In this document: positions 52,153-61,641 of the stretch, in pieces
How positions within the stretch are numbered: the stretch's first letter is position 1
Layout: each line of letters begins with the position of its first letter
Origin: Mesonia phycicola
Lineage (GTDB): Bacteria > Bacteroidota > Bacteroidia > Flavobacteriales > Flavobacteriaceae
Direction: 5' to 3'
NCBI RefSeq assembly: GCF_900141885.1
Contig: NZ_FQYY01000004.1
Coordinates: 249,277 to 313,276 of the forward strand
Length of the DNA stretch: 64,000 nucleotides
Made by a program: the position numbers and the translations under genes
Notes under the pieces: generated by a model
Database searches by the model: none
What the model was told of the DNA's origin: nothing
What the model saw: only the letters and a program-made list of their open reading frames with translations

Positions 52153-53448
52153 ATGAAATCACTTTTCAACAGAGTATTTAGTTTTTTTCATACCATAGAA
52201 GGTAAAATTGCTTTTTACCCTACCCTATTTGCTTTTATAGGTTTTCATTTTGCTATGCTAATGCTCTATTTAGAAAAATTGGGTATTTCTACTTTTATTA
52301 TAGAGCACGTACCAGAATTGGTTATTAATAATGCAGATACAGCTAAAACCTTACTCAGTTTTTTAACAGGAGGTATTATTTCTATAATGGTTTTTAGCTT
52401 TTCTATGGTAATGGTTTTACTTAACCAAGCATCTAGCAATTTTTCCCCAAGAGTATTACCTGGTTTAATTTCTAACAAAAATCATCAATATGTATTAGGT
52501 ATTTATTTAGCTACCATTTTATACAACACCTTTACTTTAGTTGGTATAAACCCTAGAGACGAAGAACAATACCAATTACCAGGGTTTTCTGTTTTATTAG
52601 GCATTATATTTACCGTAGTTTGTTTTGGTGCTTTTCTATACTTTATTCATTCTATCTCTCAAGCCATACAGGTAAATAATATTTTAGATAGTATTTATAA
52701 AAAAGCAAAGAAAAAACTTATTGCAATTTTAGATAACGAAAAAGAAAGTACTCCAGATTTTCCAGATACTTCTAATTGGGTAAGCTATTACAGCTCAGAA
52801 ACCGGATATTTTCAAAAATTTGCTGTAAATAATCTACTAGATATTTGTACAGAAGAAGACCTTCAAATAAAAATATTACCCGTTCAAGGAGTTTTTGTAC
52901 TAAAGGGAATTCCTATTATAAAAATAAACAGAGAGATATCTGATGAATTACTGAATAAAATTCTATCTAATTTTAATTTTGCAAGAGGAGAATTAGTTGA
53001 AGATAATTACGTACTTGCCTTTAAACAAATTACAGAAATTGGAATAAAAGCAATGTCACCAGGTATAAACGATCCAGGTACAGCTATTAACACCATAGAT
53101 TATTTAACAGAATTATTTGCTTACAGAATTAAGAAAAACGACAAAACAGTTCTAGTAAAAGATGAGGTTTCTAGAATTTTTATTACCACAGTAAATTTTA
53201 AAGAATTGCTTTACCAAGTTATGGTTGCATATAGAACTTATTGCAAAACAGACATTTCTTGCGTACAAAAGTTATTTATAATGATGACATACTTACTACA
53301 ACAAGATTGTAAACTAGCCTCTTATAAAAAAGATATTTTAGAAGAAGCAGAGCAACTTTACACCGATATTCAACAAACTATACAGAATAAAAAAGACTTA
53401 GAAAGAATAGATAAAATTTATAAAAAACTATCTAGCTATTCAAAGTGA
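52153..53448 (+). CDS. DUF2254 family membrane protein
   Basis: The 431-residue protein has four hydrophobic segments in the first 180 residues (near 22-42, 72-95, 110-130 and 145-172) followed by a cytoplasmic domain of about 250 residues. Segments such as SIMVFSFSMVMVLLNQASSNFSPRVLPGLISN and IKAMSPGINDPGTAINTIDYL identify the DUF2254 family, which has no proven function. It is divergent to hsp20 and ends 37 bp before the DUF1456-like gene. Confidence 0.85.
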   Translation: MKSLFNRVFSFFHTIEGKIAFYPTLFAFIGFHFAMLMLYLEKLGISTFIIEHVPELVINNADTAKTLLSFLTGGIISIMVFSFSMVMVLLNQASSNFSPRVLPGLISNKNHQYVLGIYLATILYNTFTLVGINPRDEEQYQLPGFSVLLGIIFTVVCFGAFLYFIHSISQAIQVNNILDSIYKKAKKKLIAILDNEKESTPDFPDTSNWVSYYSSETGYFQKFAVNNLLDICTEEDLQIKILPVQGVFVLKGIPIIKINREISDELLNKILSNFNFARGELVEDNYVLAFKQITEIGIKAMSPGINDPGTAINTIDYLTELFAYRIKKNDKTVLVKDEVSRIFITTVNFKELLYQVMVAYRTYCKTDISCVQKLFIMMTYLLQQDCKLASYKKDILEEAEQLYTDIQQTIQNKKDLERIDKIYKKLSSYSK

Positions 53449-53458
53449 AATAAATTCT

Positions 53459-53466
53459 TAAATTTG
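53459..53466 (+). promoter_or_regulatory. -7 box (TAAATTTG) of the DUF1456-like gene
   Basis: A perfect TAnnTTTG match 19 nt before the ATG at 53486 and 10 nt after the DUF2254 stop codon. Confidence 0.45.
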
Positions 53467-53485
53467 TAGTTCATTAAAATAAATT

Positions 53486-53725
53486 ATGGGATTAAACAAT
53501 AATGATATCTTCAAAAAATTACGTGTTGCACATAAATTGAGAGATGATGATATCGTAAAAATTTTTGAGTTAGTAGATTTTAAAGTTTCTAAAAGTGAGT
53601 TAAACGCTATCTTTAGAAAAGAAGACCATCCCAAATACCAAGAATGTGGTGATCAATTTTTACGAAATTTTTTAAACGGACTAATTATTCACTTAAGAGG
53701 CCCAATGCCACCTAAGAAGAAATAA
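53486..53725 (+). CDS. Half-length DUF1456 (YehS-like) protein
   Basis: The 79-residue protein carries one copy of the DUF1456 repeat: NNNDIFKKLRVAHKLRDDDIVKIFELV, LNAIFRKEDHPKYQECGDQFLRNFLNGLIIHLRG. YehS-type proteins have two such repeats in about 155 residues, so this is a single-repeat form. It ends cleanly with a PPKKK tail and has its own promoter box, so it looks intact rather than truncated. Function unknown. Confidence 0.8.
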   Translation: MGLNNNDIFKKLRVAHKLRDDDIVKIFELVDFKVSKSELNAIFRKEDHPKYQECGDQFLRNFLNGLIIHLRGPMPPKKK

Positions 53726-53760
53726 ACCTGTTTGCTATTAACTATTTTGTAAAATAAACT

Positions 53761-53786
53761 CTTGCCTTAAGTCTAAGTAAGGTAAG
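53761..53786 (+). promoter_or_regulatory. Hairpin just upstream of the APS reductase gene
   Basis: CTTGCCTTA (53761-53769) and TAAGGTAAG (53778-53786) pair over 9 positions in RNA (one G-U pair) around an 8-nt loop. It ends 18 nt before the ATG at 53805 and has no T run, so it is better explained as a leader hairpin or operator than as a terminator. Confidence 0.4.
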
Positions 53787-53804
53787 TATTTCAATATTAA
53801 ATTT

Positions 53805-54497
53805 ATGAGCGATATTACTGTAAAAAAGCATGTTTTTACTGAAGAAGAAATAAAAGCGCTAAATAAAAAATATAAACCTCTATCTATTCAACAAAGAATA
53901 GAAGAATTATATAATGATTTTGATGTGTCTGAAGTTATGCTTACGAGCTCTTTTGCAGCTACTTCTGCATTTTTATTAAAATTATTTTCTGAAATTAATA
54001 AAGAACAAGAAGTTTTTTTTATTGATACTGGCTACCATTTTGAAGAAACTTTAGCTTACAAAAAAGAACTTACAAAAAAGTACGGATTAAACGTTAACTC
54101 TATTGGCGCCCTTAAAAACGAACACGAGTTTACTACAAAAGATGAAACTTGGAGAAAAAATCCAGATTTTTGTTGCTCAATTAACAAAGTAAGTCCGTTA
54201 GAAACCATCAAGAAAAAATATTCTGTTTGGGTAAGTGGTTTAATGGAGTGGCAAAGTGACCATCGTTCTAGCTTAAATATTTTTGAAGAACGTGGAGAAA
54301 TTTTAAAATTTTACCCTCTATTAGATGTCACAAAAGAAGAACGTGATGAATATATTGAGAAAAATAAACTTCCTTTTCATCCTTTAGTAGCTAAAGGCTA
54401 TAATTCTATTGGTTGCAAACACTGTACAGTACCTGGAGAAGACAGATCTGGACGTTGGAATAACAATCCAAAAACAGAATGCGGATTACACTTATAG
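53805..54497 (+). CDS. cysH: Assimilatory adenylyl-sulfate (APS) reductase, iron-sulfur type
   Basis: This 230-residue enzyme reduces activated sulfate to sulfite. It carries the four Cys of the [4Fe-4S] cluster, C123-C124 and C204-x-x-C207, the hallmark of APS reductases as opposed to E. coli-type PAPS reductases, plus the catalytic C226 in the C-terminal ECGLH motif. The adenylyl-binding region is at FFIDTGYHFEETLAY. No sulfate transporter, ATP sulfurylase or sulfite reductase gene is near, which is unusual, since these often cluster. A hairpin of possible regulatory meaning ends 18 nt upstream. The DUF2085 and small membrane protein genes follow on the same strand. Confidence 0.92.
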   Translation: MSDITVKKHVFTEEEIKALNKKYKPLSIQQRIEELYNDFDVSEVMLTSSFAATSAFLLKLFSEINKEQEVFFIDTGYHFEETLAYKKELTKKYGLNVNSIGALKNEHEFTTKDETWRKNPDFCCSINKVSPLETIKKKYSVWVSGLMEWQSDHRSSLNIFEERGEILKFYPLLDVTKEERDEYIEKNKLPFHPLVAKGYNSIGCKHCTVPGEDRSGRWNNNPKTECGLHL

Positions 54498-54522
54498 CTT
54501 TTAAAAATTAGCTATTAATTTT

Positions 54523-54873
54523 ATGAAATTAAAAAAGCAAAGCATAGATCTTGTATTTTGCCATAGAAAACCAGAACGTTCTTTTTTCTGGAAAGGAAAA
54601 CAATTTCCTGTTTGTGCAAGATGTACAGGAATTCATCTAGGTTATTTATCTTTTCCTTTATTTTTATTTGGAGTTGTTCAAATTCCGTTGTTATTTGCAT
54701 TACTTCTAATTATCCCTACCTATTTAGATGGCTTTATACAAGCTTATTTTAATATAGAAAGTAATAATTACAGAAGATTTATTACAGGCTTAGTTGCTGG
54801 TGTTGCAAGTATGGCCTTAGTATCTATAATAGGAATTTATTTAGGAAATTTAATATTATCAATAATTAATTAA
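54523..54873 (+). CDS. DUF2085 small membrane protein
   Basis: The 116-residue protein has the DUF2085 signature FCHRKPERSFFWKGKQFPVCARCTGIHLGYL, with three conserved Cys and a His that could bind metal, followed by three membrane segments (about 40-60, 60-75 and 90-113). The function is unknown. It starts 25 bp after cysH. Confidence 0.82.
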   Translation: MKLKKQSIDLVFCHRKPERSFFWKGKQFPVCARCTGIHLGYLSFPLFLFGVVQIPLLFALLLIIPTYLDGFIQAYFNIESNNYRRFITGLVAGVASMALVSIIGIYLGNLILSIIN

Positions 54874-54885
54874 ACCAATCTCAAA

Positions 54886-55131
54886 ATGTCTGAAGAAATT
54901 AATCAAAATCAAAATCTAGAAAATGAAGAATTAAGCACAGGTCTTAAAGTTTTATCTTTTTGTATTCCAATTGCAGGTGCTATTATTTACATCATGGAAA
55001 AAAACAAAAGCCCTAAAAAAGCAAAAACAGCTTGTTACGCTGCTCTAATTGGCTTTGGTGTTGCAATTGTTCTACAAATTATTTTTACTATAATTGGTGT
55101 AGGTGCTGGTCTAGCTTCTGGAAGTTACTAA
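54886..55131 (+). CDS. Small membrane protein, unknown
   Basis: An 81-residue product with an acidic N-terminus of about 18 residues and two hydrophobic helices (about 22-38 and 50-76) joined by a Lys-rich loop (KNKSPKKAKT). The pattern resembles small uncharacterised two-helix inner-membrane proteins of Bacteroidota. It starts 12 bp after the DUF2085 gene and ends before a strong terminator, so it closes the cysH-DUF2085 unit. Confidence 0.6.
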   Translation: MSEEINQNQNLENEELSTGLKVLSFCIPIAGAIIYIMEKNKSPKKAKTACYAALIGFGVAIVLQIIFTIIGVGAGLASGSY

Positions 55132-55156
55132 TTAACATTACTTCTTTTATAAAACA

Positions 55157-55189
55157 AAAAAATCCCGTTCTTGTAGAACGGGATTTTTT
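55157..55189. terminator. Bidirectional terminator between the small membrane protein gene and sucC
   Basis: A perfect 14 bp stem (55157-55170 with 55176-55189) around a 5-nt loop; core ATCCCGTTC/GAACGGGAT with A and T runs at the outer ends. It serves both converging genes. Confidence 0.92.
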
Positions 55190-55211
55190 ATTATATGCAA
55201 AACTTAATTTA

Positions 55212-56405
55212 TTAAGCCAATACTTTTTGTACTTTATCTGCAGCTTCTTGAAATTGTACAGCACTCTCTACATTAAGACCACTACTATCAATTAATTCTT
55301 TAGCAACATCTGCATTAGTTCCTTGTAAACGTACAATAATAGGAACATTAATTGCATCTCCCATATTTTTATATGCATCTACAATACCTTGCGCTACACG
55401 ATCACAACGTACAATACCACCAAAGATATTAACTAAGATAGCCTCTACATTCTCATCTTTTAAAATTAAACGAAAAGCTTCTTCTACTCTTTTAGCATCT
55501 GCAGTTCCACCAACATCTAAAAAGTTAGCTGGCTCACCACCTGCTTGCTTAATTAAATCCATAGTAGCCATTGCAAGACCTGCACCGTTTACCATACACC
55601 CAACGTTACCGTCAAGATCTACATAGTTTAAACCTGCATTTCTAGCTTCTACCTCTGTAGCATTTTCTTCACGCTCATCACGCATTGCCTCGTAATCTTT
55701 GTGACGGTAAAGTGCATTATCATCAATACTTACTTTTGCATCTACAGCTAATATTTTATCATCACTTGTTTTTAACACTGGGTTAATTTCAAATAATGAA
55801 GAGTCAGACTTATCGTAAGCAGTATAAAGAGCAAAAACAAATTTTGTCATTTCTTTAAACGCTGCTCCAGATAAACCTAAGTTAAAAGCAATTTTTCTAG
55901 CTTGGAAAGGTAAAATTCCTGTAGCAGGATCTATTTCTTCTGTAAAAATTAAGTGTGGAGTTTCTTCTGCAACAGTTTCAATATCCATCCCTCCTTCTGT
56001 AGAATACATAATCATGTTTTTACCGTTTGCACGATTTAATAAAACAGACATGTAATACTCTTCAGGCTCATTATCTCCAGGATAATAAACATCTTCTGCA
56101 ATTAAAACCTGATTTACTTTCTTACCTTCGGCAGAAGTTTGAGGTGTTACTAATTGCATTCCAATAATTTCTCCTGCAATTTTTTCTACTTCTTGAAGAT
56201 TTTTAGCAAGTTTTACCCCACCACCTTTACCACGACCACCTGCGTGTACTTGTGCTTTAATCACATGCCATCCAGTCCCGGTTTCTTCTGTAAGTTTTTT
56301 AGCAGCATCTACTGCAGCTTCAGGAGTATTTGCAACAATACCACGTTGTATTCTTACACCAAAGCTATTTAATATTTCTTTTCCTTGATATTCGTGTAAA
56401 TTCAT
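55212..56405 (-). CDS. sucC: Succinyl-CoA ligase (ADP-forming), beta subunit
   Basis: The 397-residue subunit has the ATP-grasp domain at the N-terminus (MNLHEYQGKEILNSFGV; KAQVHAGGRGKGGGVKLAK) and the ligase-CoA domain at the C-terminus (LDVGGTADAKRVEEAFRLIL; ILVNIFGGIVRCDRVAQGI). With the alpha subunit SucD it carries out the substrate-level phosphorylation of the TCA cycle. sucD is not beside it here, which is common in Bacteroidota. The promoter is one of the best in the window. Confidence 0.97.
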   Translation of the reverse strand: MNLHEYQGKEILNSFGVRIQRGIVANTPEAAVDAAKKLTEETGTGWHVIKAQVHAGGRGKGGGVKLAKNLQEVEKIAGEIIGMQLVTPQTSAEGKKVNQVLIAEDVYYPGDNEPEEYYMSVLLNRANGKNMIMYSTEGGMDIETVAEETPHLIFTEEIDPATGILPFQARKIAFNLGLSGAAFKEMTKFVFALYTAYDKSDSSLFEINPVLKTSDDKILAVDAKVSIDDNALYRHKDYEAMRDEREENATEVEARNAGLNYVDLDGNVGCMVNGAGLAMATMDLIKQAGGEPANFLDVGGTADAKRVEEAFRLILKDENVEAILVNIFGGIVRCDRVAQGIVDAYKNMGDAINVPIIVRLQGTNADVAKELIDSSGLNVESAVQFQEAADKVQKVLA

Positions 56406-56436
56406 AATCAGGTTTTTCTAGTTCTATTTCGGTTCA

Positions 56437-56467
56437 CAAAAGTAACAAATGTAATATTTTGTAGCAA
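56437..56467 (-). promoter_or_regulatory. sucC promoter: TTG-N20-TACTTTTG
   Basis: On the minus strand TTG (56467-56465) and a perfect TACTTTTG (56444-56437) are 20 bp apart, an exact fit to the Bacteroidota consensus. The 5-prime leader before the ATG at 56405 would be about 25 nt. Confidence 0.78.
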
Positions 56468-56547
56468 TACTTTTTGAATTTTAAAAGACCTTTATTCAAT
56501 TTATTTCACTTTTTTTTGAAAAATTAATTCTGAATATCCATTTTTTG

Positions 56548-56784
56548 ATGCTTAAAAACGAAGAATTATTGAAACTTGCCTACACTAAAATGTATTTTGG
56601 TAAGTATAAAGATTGGTATTTATCAGACATACCAGAACCTTATTTTGTTTGGTTTAACCAAAAAGGCTTTCCGCCAGGAAAAACGGGAGAACAAATGAGA
56701 GCTGTTTTTGAACTCAAAATTAACGGGTTAGAATACTTATTAAAGGAAATTAGAAAAAAATATCCGCATCCAAATAAAATTTAG
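56548..56784 (+). CDS. DUF3820 family small protein
   Basis: A 78-residue soluble protein with MYFGKYKDWYLSDIPEPYFVWFNQKGFPPGKTGEQM, typical of the DUF3820 family (fGKYkGk...lPe.YL.Wf). The fold is small and found in many bacteria; the role is unknown. ATG 56548 is chosen over the in-frame TTG at 56545. It stands between the sucC promoter and pyrG. Confidence 0.8.
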   Translation: MLKNEELLKLAYTKMYFGKYKDWYLSDIPEPYFVWFNQKGFPPGKTGEQMRAVFELKINGLEYLLKEIRKKYPHPNKI

Positions 56785-56828
56785 ACTACAAAAATGCAGT
56801 TTATAGCTTAAAAATAAATTGTTATTAG

Positions 56829-58490
<1,662 letters not shown>

Positions 58491-58501
58491 TGTCATCTTG
58501 G

Positions 58502-58528
58502 CATTATTTTAATAATGGTAACTTTTTT
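58502..58528 (+). terminator. Weak hairpin after pyrG
   Basis: CATTATT and AATAATG form a short A/T stem 12 bp after the pyrG stop codon, followed by six T. It is too weak to be sure that pyrG and yidC are transcribed apart. Confidence 0.35.
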
Positions 58529-58628
58529 GACTTTAAAAAAATAAATAGATAAGTATGGTTATCTACATCTAAATGAAGACTTTTGCCATCACTTATAAAT
58601 AAAATAAAATTCCTTGTTCCTTTAATTT

Positions 58629-60488
58629 ATGGAAAATAAAAAATTTGACGTCAATTCTTTAATAGGATTTGTATTAATTGGTGCCATTTTAGTATGGATG
58701 TTATACACCAATCAAAATGAAAAAACAGAAACTACCGTAGTTGGCACTCCAGAAAATCAAGAAATAGTTACAGAAGATAGCAACGCGTCTTCAAATACTA
58801 TTACAGAAAACTCTAATGCAACTCCAGATTCACTTGCACTAGCAAAAGCTAAAAGTAGCTTAGGTGCTTTTGGTTATTCTGCAACTTTAGCTTCTGCTAC
58901 CAATAATATTACCACAGTTGAAAATGATGTTCTAGAATTAAAAGTTAGTAATAAAGGAGGACAAATTATTGAAGCTAAACTTAAAAACGAAACTACCTAC
59001 GACGGTAAACCAGTTTATATAGTAAAAGACAATAATGCATCTTTTAACCTACAACTTACTACCGTAGACAACAAAATTTTAAATACTAAAGATTTATATT
59101 TTGAACCTAAGTTAACCAAAAATGGAGAGAATAATATTCTTTCTATGAAACTAAAGGTTTCTCAAAATGAATATTTAGAATACGTTTACACCTTAAAACC
59201 TAATGACTATATGATGGATTTTTCTATCAGATCTCAAGGTTTAAACGATGTAATTAATAGTAGCAACGATGTTTTACTAGATTGGAAATTAAAAGCCCAT
59301 AGACATTCTAAAAGTATTTCTTATGAAAATAGATATACAGAAATATTGTGGGAGTATGATGGTGACAACGATGATTACACAGGGCAAAGTGAATTAGATG
59401 AAGATGAAGAAGAAGATATCACTTGGATAGCTTTTCGTCAACACTTCTTCTCTTCTATTTTATTATCTAACTCTTCTTTTGAAAGTGCAAAATTTGTTTC
59501 TAGAAACTTAGTACAAGATGACGATGTAGACACCTTATTTACTAAAAGTTTTGCTGCTACCATTCCATTAAAGACTAATGGTGGAGAGTTAAATGAGTCT
59601 ATGAACTGGTATTACGGACCTACAGATTATAAAATTTTAAACGATTATGACCGTAATTTAGACGAAGTAGTACCTCTTGGTTGGGGTATTTTTGGCTTTA
59701 TTAATAAGTACTTAATTATACCTTTCTTTGATTTACTAAGCGGATTTTTACCTGCAGGTATCGCAATTATCTTTTTAACAATTTGCGTGAAATTGTTACT
59801 ATCTCCTGTGCAATACAAACAGTACGTTTCTCAAGCTAAAATGAAGGTTTTAAAACCTGAAATAAATGAAATTAACGAGAAGTATAAAGATAATGCAATG
59901 AAAAAGCAGCAAGAAACCATGAAGCTGTACAGCAAAGCAGGTGCCAGCCCTATGAATGGTTGTTTGCCAGCTTTAATGCAAATTCCTGTATTTTATGCTT
60001 TATTCAACTTCTTCCCTAGTGCTTTTGAGTTAAGACAAAAGTCATTTTTATGGGCAGAAGATTTATCTAGCTATGATGTTATTGTAGAATTACCATTTAG
60101 AATTCCTCTTTATGGAGATCATATTAGTTTGTTCCCTATTTTAGCTTCTATTGCCATCTTTATTTATATGACGATGACTACTGGGCAAAGTATGCAACAG
60201 GCACAACAACCGGGAATGCCTAACATGAAATTTATCATGTACCTTTCTCCATTATTTATGTTGATTTTCTTCAACAACTATGCTAGTGGACTTTCTTTAT
60301 ACTACTTTACTTCTAACTTAATTACAATAGGTATTATGTTAGTGATTAAGAATTTTATTATTGATGATGAAAAGATTCACGCTAAAATTCAAGAGAACAA
60401 AAAGAAACCTAAAAAGAAAGGTAAGTTCGCTCAAAAATTTCAAGATATTATGGAGCAAGCAGAACAGCAACAAAGAAATAATAAGTAA
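58629..60488 (+). CDS. yidC: Membrane protein insertase YidC
   Basis: The 619-residue insertase places proteins into the inner membrane. It has an N-terminal membrane anchor (SLIGFVLIGAILVWMLYTNQ), a large periplasmic domain at about 60-350, and the conserved 60 kDa domain from about 365: FINKYLIIPFFDLLSGFLPAGIAIIFLTICVKLLLSPVQYKQYVSQAKM, GCLPALMQIPVFYALFNFFPSAFELR, and the last helix SPLFMLIFFNNYASGLSLYYF. The Lys/Gln-rich tail is usual. It is followed by a strong terminator. Confidence 0.97.
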   Translation: MENKKFDVNSLIGFVLIGAILVWMLYTNQNEKTETTVVGTPENQEIVTEDSNASSNTITENSNATPDSLALAKAKSSLGAFGYSATLASATNNITTVENDVLELKVSNKGGQIIEAKLKNETTYDGKPVYIVKDNNASFNLQLTTVDNKILNTKDLYFEPKLTKNGENNILSMKLKVSQNEYLEYVYTLKPNDYMMDFSIRSQGLNDVINSSNDVLLDWKLKAHRHSKSISYENRYTEILWEYDGDNDDYTGQSELDEDEEEDITWIAFRQHFFSSILLSNSSFESAKFVSRNLVQDDDVDTLFTKSFAATIPLKTNGGELNESMNWYYGPTDYKILNDYDRNLDEVVPLGWGIFGFINKYLIIPFFDLLSGFLPAGIAIIFLTICVKLLLSPVQYKQYVSQAKMKVLKPEINEINEKYKDNAMKKQQETMKLYSKAGASPMNGCLPALMQIPVFYALFNFFPSAFELRQKSFLWAEDLSSYDVIVELPFRIPLYGDHISLFPILASIAIFIYMTMTTGQSMQQAQQPGMPNMKFIMYLSPLFMLIFFNNYASGLSLYYFTSNLITIGIMLVIKNFIIDDEKIHAKIQENKKKPKKKGKFAQKFQDIMEQAEQQQRNNK

Positions 60489-60513
60489 GAAAGCAACAAT
60501 TTCTTCAAAATAA

Positions 60514-60548
60514 AAAACCCCTTCAAACTAATACTTTGAAGGGGTTTT
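60514..60548. terminator. Bidirectional terminator between yidC and the fasciclin gene
   Basis: A perfect 14 bp stem (60514-60527 with 60535-60548) around a 7-nt loop; core CCCCTTCAAA/TTTGAAGGGG with A and T tracts at both ends. Confidence 0.92.
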
Positions 60549-60583
60549 AATTGTATTTCACTCTACAAATTCTTATTGAATTC

Positions 60584-61546
60584 TTATAAAGCCGGTAAAA
60601 TCACTTTATCAATAGCGTGCACTACACCATTAGTTGCTTGCACATTTGTTACAATTACAGTACTTACTCTTCCGTTTGCATCTGTAATAGTTGCGTTAGA
60701 TTCATTTATAGTAACGTCTCCTCCTAAAGTAGTTACGTCTCCAGAGGTTAAATCTTCTGCTCTAACATTAGCCCCAGCAATCACGTGCATATTTAGGGTA
60801 GCTGCCAAAGTTTCTGTATCAATATCTGATAAATCACTTACTTCTAATTCTGCTAACAAATCTGCAAAAGCATCGTTAGTTGGTGCAAAAACAGTAAATG
60901 GTGCTGGAGAGCTTCCTGCTGGTGTGCTTAGAGTACTTACATAAGAAAAACTATCTTCTCTTGTTAATGCATTTACTAGAATTGAAAAATTAGGATCTGC
61001 AGTTGCAAATGTTACCACAGTTGGTAAAGCAATAACTTTATCTACAGCGTGTATCACTCCATTTTCAGCATCAATATCTGCATTTACCACAGCTACTTCT
61101 CCATTAATAGTAACGCCATTACTGGTATCTAAATACATACTTAAATTAGCTTGACTTGTTTCTTCTACCGCCAAATTAGTTACATAGCCAGTACTAATTT
61201 CATCTGACTCTACTTCTCCTTGAATAACGTGATTTAATAAAACTTGTTTTAATACATCGGTTGGCACATCTTCTAAAGAATTAAAACCATTATCGCTTAA
61301 AAATTCTGCAAACGCATCATTATCTGGTGCAAAAACAGTGTATTCTGTATCACCTGAAAGTGTAGTTACTAAATCTGCTTTAATTAAAGCCGCTTCTAGG
61401 CTTGAATAGTTTTCACTTTCAATAACAATTTCTGCTATTGTACTATCGTCCATTGCATCAGAAGTAGAATCGTCATCATCACTACATCCAACAAATGTAA
61501 ATGAACATACTAGTAATAAGATTGAAAATAAATTTTGCTTTTTCAT
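60584..61546 (-). CDS. Fasciclin (FAS1) domain lipoprotein, two domains
   Basis: The 320-residue protein has a lipoprotein signal peptide with the lipidated Cys at 21 (FTFVGC) and an acidic SDDDDS stretch after it, the type of signal that exports lipoproteins to the surface in Bacteroidota. Two FAS1 domains follow (about 45-180 and 185-320), each with the conserved FAPDNDAFAEFL/FAPTNDAFADLL and NGVIHAVDKVIALP/NGVVHAIDKVILPAL motifs. FAS1 domains mediate adhesion. It lies 91 bp downstream of a paralogous three-domain gene. Confidence 0.92.
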   Translation of the reverse strand: MKKQNLFSILLLVCSFTFVGCSDDDDSTSDAMDDSTIAEIVIESENYSSLEAALIKADLVTTLSGDTEYTVFAPDNDAFAEFLSDNGFNSLEDVPTDVLKQVLLNHVIQGEVESDEISTGYVTNLAVEETSQANLSMYLDTSNGVTINGEVAVVNADIDAENGVIHAVDKVIALPTVVTFATADPNFSILVNALTREDSFSYVSTLSTPAGSSPAPFTVFAPTNDAFADLLAELEVSDLSDIDTETLAATLNMHVIAGANVRAEDLTSGDVTTLGGDVTINESNATITDANGRVSTVIVTNVQATNGVVHAIDKVILPAL

Positions 61547-61590
61547 GATTATAGTTTATTTGTTTTAGATAAAACTAAATCATGAACACT

Positions 61591-61614
61591 TAACATTTTG
61601 TTTAACAAAAGTTA
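61591..61614. promoter_or_regulatory. Imperfect palindrome upstream of the two-domain fasciclin gene
   Basis: TAACATTTTGTT (61591-61602) and AACAAAAGTTA (61604-61614) pair with a 1-nt bulge. It lies 45 bp upstream of the ATG at 61546, where an operator would sit. Confidence 0.35.
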
Positions 61615-61621
61615 ATTAACA

Positions 61622-61641
61622 TTAAACAAACATTTGTTTAA
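61622..61641. promoter_or_regulatory. Perfect palindrome TTAAACAAA-CA-TTTGTTTAA
   Basis: A 9 bp perfect arm pair around 2 bp overlaps the stop codon of the upstream fasciclin gene. Both this and the palindrome at 61591 contain the half-site GTTTAA or TTTGTT, so both could bind one regulator. It has no T run and is unlikely to be a terminator. Confidence 0.4.

Noticed and set aside
55032-55295. Plus-strand open frame of 87 codons
   Set aside because: It overlaps the small membrane protein gene in another frame, runs through a terminator and into sucC.
60576-60944. Plus-strand open frame of 122 codons
   Set aside because: It is antisense to the FAS1 domains of the lipoprotein gene and shows no protein features of its own.
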